Source of the DNA: DAIRDK01 sp035403225
GTDB taxonomy: Bacteria; Bacteroidota; Bacteroidia; Bacteroidales; FEN-979
Assembly: GCA_035403225.1 (NCBI GenBank)
Contig: DAONET010000001.1
Location: 62,001 to 126,000, forward strand
DNA: 64,000 nucleotides
Direction: 5' to 3'
Shown: positions 1 to 7,785 of the stretch, one piece after another
How positions within the stretch are numbered: the first letter of the stretch is position 1
Layout of the letters: every line of letters begins with the position of its first letter
Notes under the pieces: generated by a model
Databases searched by the model: none
What the model saw: only the letters and a program-made list of their open reading frames with translations
Told to the model about the DNA's origin: nothing
Made by a program: the position numbers and the translations under genes

Positions 1-761
1 TAAGGGAGCATATCCTTAATACGGGCTTCCCACAGTTCGGGAGCTTCGCCCATGGATACCCACACATCGGTATAGATGAAGTCAACACCTTTCACGGCTT
101 CCGAAACATCCTCGGTGATGGTGATTTTGGCGCCGGTTTCTTTGGCAATGGCCCGGCATTTTTCCACTAATTCGGGATCCGGCCAGTATTTTTTCGGGGC
201 GGCAGCACGGTAGTCCATACCCATCTTGGCAGCGCCGACCATCAGTGAATTACCCATATTGAAACGGGCATCGCCGCAATAAACGAACGACATCTGGTTC
301 AGGGGTTTATTGGAATGTTCCATCATGGTCATAAAATCGGCCAGGATCTGTGTCGGATGAAATTCATTGGTCAAACCGTTCCAAACGGGCACTCCGGCAT
401 ATTTGGCCAGTTCTTCCACAATAGCTTGTCCGAAACCGCGGTATTCGATCCCGTCGTACATACGTCCCAGCACCCGGGCGGTATCCCGCATGGTCTCTTT
501 TTTCCCGATATGCGAACCTTCGGGTCCCAGATAGGTGACATTAGCTCCCTGATCGTAAGCGGCGACCTCAAAAGAACAACGGGTCCGGGTAGAAGCCTTC
601 TCGAAGATCAGGGCAACGTTCTTGCCTTTCAAACGGGGTTGTTCCGTTCCCGTATATTTTGCCTTCTTCAGGTCGATAGCCAGGTCCAGCAAAAATTTAA
701 TTTCCTGCGGAGTAAAATCAAGCAGTTTCAAAAAATTCCTGTTTCTCAGATTAATTGCCAT
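1..761 (-). CDS. argF: Ornithine carbamoyltransferase, 3' end outside window
   Basis: Catalyses ornithine plus carbamoyl phosphate to citrulline in cytoplasmic arginine synthesis. The 253 visible residues begin at an ATG at 761 and run off the left edge, so roughly a quarter of a usual ~330-residue enzyme, including the HCLP motif, is missing from view. The carbamoyl-phosphate loop STRTR (residues 57-61), the HPTQ motif (135-138) and the ornithine-loop SMGE motif are all present, and the stretch around residues 57-140 resembles the E. coli-type catabolic/anabolic OTC closely. The SMGE loop argues against the acetylornithine or succinylornithine variants found in some Bacteroides. A TACTTTTG promoter element lies 35 bases upstream, so it is probably transcribed separately from the mscS operon. 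Confidence 0.93.
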   Translation of the reverse strand, partial: MAINLRNRNFLKLLDFTPQEIKFLLDLAIDLKKAKYTGTEQPRLKGKNVALIFEKASTRTRCSFEVAAYDQGANVTYLGPEGSHIGKKETMRDTARVLGRMYDGIEYRGFGQAIVEELAKYAGVPVWNGLTNEFHPTQILADFMTMMEHSNKPLNQMSFVYCGDARFNMGNSLMVGAAKMGMDYRAAAPKKYWPDPELVEKCRAIAKETGAKITITEDVSEAVKGVDFIYTDVWVSMGEAPELWEARIKDMLP

Positions 762-795
762 AATATGCTAATTTAAAAGGGTTTGTATTCTGGTG

Positions 796-803
796 CAAAA
801 GTA
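796..803 (-). promoter_or_regulatory. Bacteroidetes -7 promoter element for argF
   Basis: Reads TACTTTTG on the minus strand, an exact match to the TAnnTTTG element of Bacteroidetes primary sigma factors. It sits in the 48-base gap between mscS and argF. No convincing TTTG -33 partner is visible. Confidence 0.55.
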
Positions 804-809
804 GTGCTT

Positions 810-2006
810 TTATTCTGATTTCACGGTATCATTTGTACGTTGATAGGGTCTCAGTCCGAAGGTGGGCATCATGGCGTAGATGAACTCGACCAGGTCGGAC
901 CGGAACTTTTCGTATTCCACATAATCCTTGTGAAGGCAATAGGCCTGTATCTCGACCGGGATCCCGTGTTCTTCGGGTTGAAGTTCCCGCGCCAATACGT
1001 ACATCTGCGGGTTCACCTCCGGACGGTTTTTCAGGGTATATACCAGGTACCGGCGGAAAACACCCAGGTTGGTAAGCCCGAAGGGATTCCGGAGAAGATC
1101 TTCCGGCAGCTCGATCCCTTTCAGGTTATCCAGAAACTGCTGATCAACCAACGTGATCGAATTAACGTCGACATGAAACGAACGTTTCAGGTGCCGGCCT
1201 CCGTTTTCATGCATCTGACGCCAGTTCTGAAAAGATCCCGTAATGAATGAGTACGTCGGTACCGTCGCGATCGAATTATCAAAATTGCGGATCTTGACAA
1301 TCACCAAAGAGATATCGGTAACAATGCCATCTACATCAAAAGAAGGCATGGTGATCCAGTCGCCGTTTTGCAGCATATTGTTTCCGGAGATCTGCACCCC
1401 TGCCACAAATCCCAGGATGCTGTCGCGGAAGATCAACAGAAGGATGGCGGAAACAGCTCCCAGTCCGGCCAGGATCGTGATGGGCGATTGCCCCAGCAAA
1501 ACCGAAACCACAATGATCCCGGCGATCACCATCGCAACGATCTTGGCGATTTGGATATAGCTCTTGATTGGCTTGGAAGTGGAACTTTTTGAATCGCTGA
1601 GGATATGATAAGAAGCATTCAGGAACGAATTGACTACAATGAGGATGATCAAGGTCATGAATACTTTCAACCCCATATCGATGTACCGGATAGCATCGGG
1701 ATATTGCCGGATGAGAACGGGGTGCCCCATTTTCAGGATCAGGGCAGGAACGATCATGGCAAGCCGGGAAAAGACTTTATGCTCATAGAGATAATCATCC
1801 CATTGGCTGCGTGATCGTTTGATCAGCCTGATCAATATTCGGTTGATGATGAACTTCAGAATATAATACACCACGATGGAGGAAGCCAGCAGGAAGATGA
1901 GTGACGAAAAGTCGGCGAAGTAGAGGGCCCATTTTTCTCCCATCCCCCAATTTATCAGGTGATCCAGTAGACGATCGTGGAACGTCAGCGCGCGATAAGG
2001 GGTCAT
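810..2006 (-). CDS. MscS-family mechanosensitive channel, YbdG-like
   Basis: A 398-residue inner-membrane protein of the small-conductance mechanosensitive channel family, which opens under membrane tension to release solutes after hypo-osmotic shock. The N-terminal half has about five hydrophobic segments; the pore-lining helix and beta domain follow around residues 165-260 (a Gly/Ala-rich segment ILAGLGAVSAILLL, then RDSILGFVAG and NGDWITMP). The phrase GRHLKRSFHVDV after the beta domain is characteristic of the YbdG/MscM branch, and the length also fits that branch rather than plain MscS (~286 residues). It starts 9 bases after the diacylglycerol kinase stop and is the last gene of a three-gene minus-strand operon, which suggests an osmotic-adaptation role. 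Confidence 0.9.
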   Translation of the reverse strand: MTPYRALTFHDRLLDHLINWGMGEKWALYFADFSSLIFLLASSIVVYYILKFIINRILIRLIKRSRSQWDDYLYEHKVFSRLAMIVPALILKMGHPVLIRQYPDAIRYIDMGLKVFMTLIILIVVNSFLNASYHILSDSKSSTSKPIKSYIQIAKIVAMVIAGIIVVSVLLGQSPITILAGLGAVSAILLLIFRDSILGFVAGVQISGNNMLQNGDWITMPSFDVDGIVTDISLVIVKIRNFDNSIATVPTYSFITGSFQNWRQMHENGGRHLKRSFHVDVNSITLVDQQFLDNLKGIELPEDLLRNPFGLTNLGVFRRYLVYTLKNRPEVNPQMYVLARELQPEEHGIPVEIQAYCLHKDYVEYEKFRSDLVEFIYAMMPTFGLRPYQRTNDTVKSE

Positions 2007-2015
2007 ATGATTATT

Positions 2016-2909
2016 TTAAGGAATGATCACATTTAACGATAAAGGCAACACTTTAACCATGATTTTTCTGTCTGTCTTCCACGGGTCTCCGTCGAGGTGG
2101 ACATCTTTTCCCCGTGCCCGTGTGACCTGGAATTCTGTGGCTCGAAAGATCTCTACGTAACTCGTTTTATGGAATTGCTTCAGAAAAAAAGCCGGGGTAA
2201 TAAACACCAGCCGGTACCATGGTATTTTTTTTACGATGCAGATATCGATGAACCCATCGTCGAGACGGGCAACCGGGTCTACGCTGGCGTTGTTCCCAAA
2301 CTGATTGGAATTGGCGAAACTGATGAACAGCGCCTTCCGGGTGTATTCCTTTCCATTGGCGCTGATGACGTACTTCCGTTGTTTGTATCCGAAGTAGGCA
2401 GGAACAACGATCTGGGCATAGGTCTGGAAGCCGCGCGTACCGATCCTGGCAAACTTTTTCGCCACATACGCATCAAACCCCACTCCCGCCACGCTGACAA
2501 ATAAGCGGCCGTTCAGTGTTCCTGTATCGATCGTATGCCGTTTACCGCGTAAAATGATCCTGATGGATTTTCTGAAATGGAAAGGGATGTGCAGGTGATG
2601 AGCCAGACCGTTCCCCGAGCCGGTAGGAATAATCCCCATGGCCGCATTGGTGCCGACAAGCCCACGCGCCACTTCGTTCACCGTGCCGTCGCCACCCACA
2701 GCAACCACGGTATCGACACCGCGGGCGACTGCTTCCCGGCTCAGCTCTTCCGCATGTCCGGGATGGGTAGTCATGATTACCTCCGTGTGGATCCCGGTAC
2801 CGGCTGTCTCCCTGGCGACGATCTCACCCAGGCTCTTTTGCCGCCCTTTACCGGAAATGGGGTTTACGATAAAAACAATTTTCTTCGGTTCGGTTTTTCC
2901 TGTTTCCAT
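2016..2909 (-). CDS. Diacylglycerol kinase family lipid kinase (DagK/YegS-like)
   Basis: A 297-residue soluble lipid kinase that phosphorylates diacylglycerol or a related lipid with ATP. Visible family motifs are NPISGKG near the N terminus, the nucleotide-binding GGDGTVNEVARGL and the GSGNGLA loop. I place the start at the ATG at 2909, one base beyond the upstream gene's stop; the longer reading frame begins with TTG at 2936 and would add nine residues with no family similarity. The tight junction with the phosphoglycerol transferase is informative, because that reaction releases diacylglycerol from phosphatidylglycerol and this kinase could return it to phosphatidic acid. Sphingoid or undecaprenol substrates are alternatives that sequence alone cannot exclude. 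Confidence 0.9.
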   Translation of the reverse strand: METGKTEPKKIVFIVNPISGKGRQKSLGEIVARETAGTGIHTEVIMTTHPGHAEELSREAVARGVDTVVAVGGDGTVNEVARGLVGTNAAMGIIPTGSGNGLAHHLHIPFHFRKSIRIILRGKRHTIDTGTLNGRLFVSVAGVGFDAYVAKKFARIGTRGFQTYAQIVVPAYFGYKQRKYVISANGKEYTRKALFISFANSNQFGNNASVDPVARLDDGFIDICIVKKIPWYRLVFITPAFFLKQFHKTSYVEIFRATEFQVTRARGKDVHLDGDPWKTDRKIMVKVLPLSLNVIIP

Positions 2910-2910
2910 G

Positions 2911-4875
2911 TCATTCAACAATGAGTCTGTTTTCAATCATCCGGTTATTATATTGCTGCAGATATGCCTTGAGGAATAACTCCTGCTCTTTCTGTGATTT
3001 CTCCCCTTTCCCGGCAAGATTATGCTGTTGCAGGGGGTCTTTTTTCAGGTTGAAGAAAGCCGTAGTGCGGGTTCCGTCTGACTCGAGGCTGTAACCTCCG
3101 CGAATAAGGGTGTACATCCCGCCCACATAGTTGACGGAAAACCCTTCGGAACGGTTGTCCAGCAGGTTATTCCCAAAGGCAAGGAAAGGTCTGTTATAAC
3201 CCAGGTACCCCAGAATTGTCGGCATGATGTCGGTCTGCTGGGCGATTTTCGATGATTTCCCGTGAAGGTCGCTACCGGGTTTATAAAAGATCAATGGAAT
3301 CGCAAACTGGCCGGCATGCGTATTATAATAAGCATAGTATCCTTCGGAAGTATGATCGGCCGTAATCACGAACAGGGTATTAAAGAACCAGTTTTCATGC
3401 CGGATGGTATGAAAGAAACGGGCCAGGGAATAATCGGAGTACTGCACCACCTGTTGAATTGGCAGGTTCCCCTTGTTAAACTGGTGGGCATATTTCCCGG
3501 GTAACTCGTAAGGATGATGAGAGGAGAGCGAAAAGAAGGCGACCATGAAAGGCTGTCGCATCGCGTTTGTCTTCTGAGCCATGAACTGCATGAACTCTTC
3601 ATCACGGATCCCCCATTTTCCGTCGAAATCATTATCATTACCGTATTCGGTCCGGCCAAAATAATTTCTGAACCCGATCTCGGGCATATAGGTTTCATAA
3701 TCCATGATGCCGTTGGTGCCGCCATGGAAGAAGGCGGTCTGGTAACCACAGCGTTTCAGCAACCCGGCCAGACCCGGCATTTTGTTCGCTGCATACGAAG
3801 ACTGAAGCATGGGTTGATCCATCAGGCAAGGGATTCCGGAAAGGATGGCCGGGATTCCCTGAATGGACGTCTTCCCGTTAGCGTATGCCTGGAACGTAAG
3901 ACTGTGCCCGATGAGCGAATCCAGAAACGGGGTATATCCTTCATAGGCGCCATTGCCCAGATCGCGGTTCAACGCCCCGATATGCTCCTTCGAAAAACTT
4001 TCCATGACGATGACCATCACGTTCAACGGTTGAAGGGTATCTGTGGTGGCCGGATGGTATGGGGTGTAGATCTCCGCCAGTTCTTTTTCCGAAGAAAACC
4101 ATGTCTTCCTGACAATGGGCTCTTCTTTGTATGACTTGATTATTGAAAAAGGCGTGTTGGTCAGTAACGGAATGTATTTTGCCGAGACATACCTGGCAGG
4201 TGTATGCAGGTTGATGGTCCTTTTGTGCCATCCGCCGCGGATGCCGATCACAGAGATCAGGATGGCGAGGATGAACAGGAAAGACTGGCTCACATAATAA
4301 CTCTGCTGATTTCCCTTTCCCTTGTTGGCAGGGAGTGACGTTTTCATCCGCGTGCAGACCCAGATCAGCAAGGCTGTGAAACCAAGCCAGGTCAGCGCTA
4401 CCGGCCAGAAATCCTTCATAAACTGAGGGATCAGGGTATTAAAATCGCCGCCTACCTCCAGGTACCGGAAGATATCCCAGGTCATTCTTTTCAGGGTAAA
4501 ACGAAAATAAACCGAATCGACGAAGTTTGCCATCAATCCGATAGCATTGAAGGAATAGAACAGGGTATTGACTATTCCGAGGTACGCGTTGCTGTATCTG
4601 AATTTGAAAGGCAGAAAGCAAAGCACGATAACCGGCAGGTTGATGGCCATCACCGCTGAAAAATCGAACAACACCCCTCTGAGGAAGATCCTGAAAAGTT
4701 CGCCGGTGCCAAGGTCATTAAAATATCTCAGGTTGAACAGCCAAAAGGCGATGCGGGAAAGAAAGAAGAGGAGCATGACCACGGCCAGCCTGATGGTGAT
4801 CACCATGGGAAGCGGGAATCCTTTGCCGGTCGGTTTTTTCTTTTTTGAAGCGGGTCTTTTTCGTGCAGTTGCCAT
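2911..4875 (-). CDS. LtaS/MdoB-like phosphoglycerol transferase (sulfatase superfamily)
   Basis: A 654-residue membrane enzyme with a Lys-rich N terminus, about five transmembrane helices in residues 22-215 and a periplasmic sulfatase-fold domain from about residue 280. E292 in VMVIVMESFS and T336 in NGKTSIQG fit the metal ligand and the catalytic threonine of lipoteichoic acid synthases, and TADHT supplies the C-terminal metal-binding Asp-His pair. The family moves phosphoglycerol, or sometimes phosphoethanolamine, from a phospholipid to a glycan or lipid acceptor on the outer face of the inner membrane. The acceptor in Bacteroidetes is unknown. It heads an operon with a diacylglycerol kinase and an MscS-like channel and has its own TACCTTTG element just upstream. 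Confidence 0.88.
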   Translation of the reverse strand: MATARKRPASKKKKPTGKGFPLPMVITIRLAVVMLLFFLSRIAFWLFNLRYFNDLGTGELFRIFLRGVLFDFSAVMAINLPVIVLCFLPFKFRYSNAYLGIVNTLFYSFNAIGLMANFVDSVYFRFTLKRMTWDIFRYLEVGGDFNTLIPQFMKDFWPVALTWLGFTALLIWVCTRMKTSLPANKGKGNQQSYYVSQSFLFILAILISVIGIRGGWHKRTINLHTPARYVSAKYIPLLTNTPFSIIKSYKEEPIVRKTWFSSEKELAEIYTPYHPATTDTLQPLNVMVIVMESFSKEHIGALNRDLGNGAYEGYTPFLDSLIGHSLTFQAYANGKTSIQGIPAILSGIPCLMDQPMLQSSYAANKMPGLAGLLKRCGYQTAFFHGGTNGIMDYETYMPEIGFRNYFGRTEYGNDNDFDGKWGIRDEEFMQFMAQKTNAMRQPFMVAFFSLSSHHPYELPGKYAHQFNKGNLPIQQVVQYSDYSLARFFHTIRHENWFFNTLFVITADHTSEGYYAYYNTHAGQFAIPLIFYKPGSDLHGKSSKIAQQTDIMPTILGYLGYNRPFLAFGNNLLDNRSEGFSVNYVGGMYTLIRGGYSLESDGTRTTAFFNLKKDPLQQHNLAGKGEKSQKEQELFLKAYLQQYNNRMIENRLIVE

Positions 4876-4892
4876 AGAATTATCTGTTGCTG

Positions 4893-4900
4893 CAAAGGTA
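4893..4900 (-). promoter_or_regulatory. -7 promoter element for the phosphoglycerol transferase operon
   Basis: TACCTTTG on the minus strand, 18 bases upstream of the ATG at 4875. It is one half of a divergent promoter pair with the plus-strand element at 4953-4960. Confidence 0.65.
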
Positions 4901-4952
4901 CAAGGTTATGCGAATATGCATACTCAACCCGGGAATTCGTATAAAATTTATC

Positions 4953-4960
4953 TACCTTTG
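4953..4960 (+). promoter_or_regulatory. -7 promoter element for the citrate lyase operon
   Basis: TACCTTTG on the plus strand, 45 bases upstream of the chosen ATG at 5006. Its position argues that the upstream in-frame extension of the coding frame is not translated. Confidence 0.6.
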
Positions 4961-5005
4961 AACTTTCATTTTTTATTCAAATCTGACATCAATATCCGAC
5001 CGACC

Positions 5006-6226
5006 ATGGGAACCATTGTAACAACCGGTAATAAAGGAAAAGGAGTCCGATCGGACTGCTTTATCACCCTTGAACTGACCGATCAGGGAGGGATGCTGCT
5101 GCAGGTTGAATCCAAGGTAGCGGCCTTGTATGGAACCGACATCCGCAAGAAGATCACCGAAATGATGAATTTCTTCGGAATTGTGAATGCCACCGTACAT
5201 ATAGAAGACTCCGGCGCTCTGACGCCAGTCATTGCCGCCCGTCTGGAAGCAGCGATCCATAAAGCCACCAAAACCGACAAAGAGTATCTGATCCCTATGC
5301 TTGAGGAGAACAAATACGTCACCACGCGTGACCGTAACCGTTTCTCACGTCTCTATCTGCCCGGCAACACACCGAGTCTGATGATCAATGCCGGGATCCA
5401 CAAACCCGACGGCATCATTCTCGATCTGGAAGACGCGGTAGCTCCCGACAAGAAAGACGAAGCGCGGTTTATGGTACGCAATGCCCTCCGCGGGATCGAT
5501 TTTTATGGCGCTGAGCGCATGGTGCGTATCAACCAGGGAGAACGGGGACTCGATGACCTCGACTATGTCATCCCTCATAACGTCAACCTCATCCTGCTGC
5601 CCAAATGCGAAAGTCCGGAGCAGGTACATGCCGTCAACGACAAGATTAAAAAGATCAAAAAGAAGACAAAGCAGGACGATCCGGTGTGGATCATGCCAAT
5701 CATCGAAAGCGCGTTGGGCGCCATCCGTGCAGCGGCTATTGCCACAGCAGCCGATAATGTGTCCTCACTGGCCATCGGTCTCGAGGATTACACCGCCGAT
5801 ATCGGCACCCGCCGTACTCCCGAAGGGAACGAGTCGTTTGTGGCCCGCAACATGGTGGTGATGGCAGCCCGTGCTGCCGGTATCCAGCCCATCGACTCTG
5901 TCTTCTCCGACGTAGGTGACATGGAAGGGTTACGGCAGAACGTGCTCCGTTCCAAAGCCCTCGGCTTCGACGGGATGGGATGCATCCACCCGCGTCAGAT
6001 CCGCGTCATCCACGACACCTTCGCTCCCACCCCCGACGAGATCGCCAAAGCCCAGAAGATCGTCCACGCCTTCGACGTGGCGCAGGAACGGGGCCTCGGC
6101 GTCGTATCGCTCGGCACCAAGATGATTGATCCACCGGTGGTGAAAAGAGCCTTTAATACCATCAACCTTGCTGTTAAAATGAATAAACTTGACGAAAACT
6201 GGAGGGAAACCTATGAGCAAGTATGA
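5006..6226 (+). CDS. citE: Citrate lyase acyl-carrier/beta-subunit fusion (CitD-CitE)
   Basis: A 406-residue fusion. Residues 1-90 resemble CitD, the small acyl carrier that bears phosphoribosyl-dephospho-CoA; S16 in VRSDC aligns with the CitD attachment serine. Residues ~110-406 are an HpcH/HpaI-fold CitE, the citryl-ACP lyase that releases oxaloacetate, with LYLPGN, DLEDAV, the metal-site region IIESALG, GLEDYTAD and GCIHPRQ. The start at 5006 places the CitD fold at the very N terminus, and the frame upstream overlaps the divergent gene and the promoter. The 3' end overlaps citF by 14 bases, which suggests translational coupling. No citC, citX or citG lies nearby, so cofactor synthesis and acetylation must be encoded elsewhere. 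Other acyl-CoA lyases share the CitE fold, but the citF neighbour settles the assignment. Confidence 0.88.
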   Translation: MGTIVTTGNKGKGVRSDCFITLELTDQGGMLLQVESKVAALYGTDIRKKITEMMNFFGIVNATVHIEDSGALTPVIAARLEAAIHKATKTDKEYLIPMLEENKYVTTRDRNRFSRLYLPGNTPSLMINAGIHKPDGIILDLEDAVAPDKKDEARFMVRNALRGIDFYGAERMVRINQGERGLDDLDYVIPHNVNLILLPKCESPEQVHAVNDKIKKIKKKTKQDDPVWIMPIIESALGAIRAAAIATAADNVSSLAIGLEDYTADIGTRRTPEGNESFVARNMVVMAARAAGIQPIDSVFSDVGDMEGLRQNVLRSKALGFDGMGCIHPRQIRVIHDTFAPTPDEIAKAQKIVHAFDVAQERGLGVVSLGTKMIDPPVVKRAFNTINLAVKMNKLDENWRETYEQV

Positions 6227-7775
6227 TAAATTAGAGAAGAATGCCGCCGGACGAGTGGTCCCGACGGTCATCAACGGACGTCCGGCCATCCCTTTCCAGG
6301 GTATCGGAAAATATAAACCCACGGGGTACAAAGCTGCCCCGAAGATCGTTTCCTGTGCCGACTTCCCGGAAGACGGAAACAAAGTCGTACCAAATCTCAA
6401 GGAGGCCCTCATCAAAGCCGGGCTCCGCGACGGGATGACCATCTCTACCCACCACCATTTCCGCAATGGCGACCTGGTGGCCGGTCAGATCTTCGATATT
6501 GCTCACGAAATGGGGGTTAAAGACCTGATGTGGTTCCCTTCCGCTTCGTTCCCCTGCCATGAGCCCATGACCAAATACCTCGATGACGGCACCATCAATC
6601 GTATTGAAGGCAGTATGAACGGAGCCCTGGGCCGCTTTACCTCCGAAGGAAAGATGCACGGGCTGGGTATCCTCCGCTCTCACGGTGGCCGTTACCAGTC
6701 CGTCCAGGACGGCGAAGTCCACATCGACATTGCCGTCATCGCAGCTCCCACCGCCGACCCGTTCGGCAACTGCAACGGAGTGAACGGACCTACCGCCTGC
6801 GGGCTGCTGGGCTTTGCCCTGGCCGATGCGCAGTACGCCGATAAAGTCATTGTGGTCACCGACAACCTGATTCCTTTCCCCTGCCTGCCCTGGCAGATAC
6901 ACGGTAATTATGTGGATTATGTCGTCGTTACCGACCAGCTTGGCATTCCGGAAAAGATTGTCAGCGGCACCACCGAGATCACTAAAAGTCCCGACCGTCT
7001 GCTGTTAGCCGAATGGTCGGCACAGTTCTGCGATGAAGCCGGCCTCATTCACGACGGTTTTTCATTCCAGGCCGGTGCAGGAGGGACAGCCCTTTCCATC
7101 GGAATATACTTCGCCGACATTCTTCGCGAACGCGGCTGGAAAGCACGCTTTGCCCGTGGCGGAAGCAACAAATACCTGGTGAAAATGCTGGAAGAGGGAC
7201 TGGTGGAATACATCCTCGACGGACAGACCTTCGATCTCGAAGGAGTTCGCTCCATGCGCGAGAACCCGACTCATACATGGACAAGTCCTTTCACCAGCTA
7301 CAATTACCATGGGAAAGGGAACTTCGCCTCCCTGATCGATATTGTCATCCTGGGAGCCACCGAAGTCGACGTGAACTTCAACGCCAACGTGGTCACTCAC
7401 TCCGACGGCTATCTGCTTCATGGTATCGGCGGATTTCAGAACTGTCTCTTCGGCAAAACCGTCATCCTGCCCATCCCGCTGTTCCGCGACCGCATCCCGG
7501 TAATCCGCGATGAAGTCACCACTCTCTGCGGACCGGGAGAACTGATCGACGTGATCGTCACCGAACGTGGCATCGCCATCAACCCGCGGCGCACCGATCT
7601 CATTGAAAAGATGAAGAACTCCAAACTGCCCATCCGCCCCATTGAAGAGTTGAAAGCGGAAGCGGAAAAGATATGCGGAGTGCCGGAGAAGCCTAAGTTC
7701 AGCGACGAGATCGTGGCCGTGGTCAAATGGGTCGACGGCACTGTCCTCGACAGCATTCGCAGAGTGATCAGCTAA
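6213..7775 (+). CDS. citF: Citrate lyase alpha subunit (citrate:acetyl-ACP transferase)
   Basis: A 520-residue subunit that exchanges citrate for acetate on the CitD thioester, the first step of citrate cleavage to acetate and oxaloacetate. The start is the ATG at 6213, preceded at 6201-6206 by GGAGGG, an unusually good ribosome-binding site for this genome; a TTG at 6189 would extend it into the upstream gene without reason. Family features include the N-terminal GRVVPT region, ISTHHHFRNGD, a Gly-rich QAGAGGTALSIG loop and the C-terminal NPRRTDL segment typical of CoA-transferase family I. Length matches the usual 500-520. It forms a complex with the CitD-CitE fusion encoded directly upstream. 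Confidence 0.93.
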   Translation: MSKYDKLEKNAAGRVVPTVINGRPAIPFQGIGKYKPTGYKAAPKIVSCADFPEDGNKVVPNLKEALIKAGLRDGMTISTHHHFRNGDLVAGQIFDIAHEMGVKDLMWFPSASFPCHEPMTKYLDDGTINRIEGSMNGALGRFTSEGKMHGLGILRSHGGRYQSVQDGEVHIDIAVIAAPTADPFGNCNGVNGPTACGLLGFALADAQYADKVIVVTDNLIPFPCLPWQIHGNYVDYVVVTDQLGIPEKIVSGTTEITKSPDRLLLAEWSAQFCDEAGLIHDGFSFQAGAGGTALSIGIYFADILRERGWKARFARGGSNKYLVKMLEEGLVEYILDGQTFDLEGVRSMRENPTHTWTSPFTSYNYHGKGNFASLIDIVILGATEVDVNFNANVVTHSDGYLLHGIGGFQNCLFGKTVILPIPLFRDRIPVIRDEVTTLCGPGELIDVIVTERGIAINPRRTDLIEKMKNSKLPIRPIEELKAEAEKICGVPEKPKFSDEIVAVVKWVDGTVLDSIRRVIS

Positions 7776-7785
7776 CGGGAATATT

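Noticed and set aside
4568..5005. In-frame upstream extension of the CitD-CitE reading frame
   Set aside because: It overlaps the divergent transferase gene, contains both promoter elements, and its residues lack similarity to CitD; the ATG at 5006 fits the CitD start.
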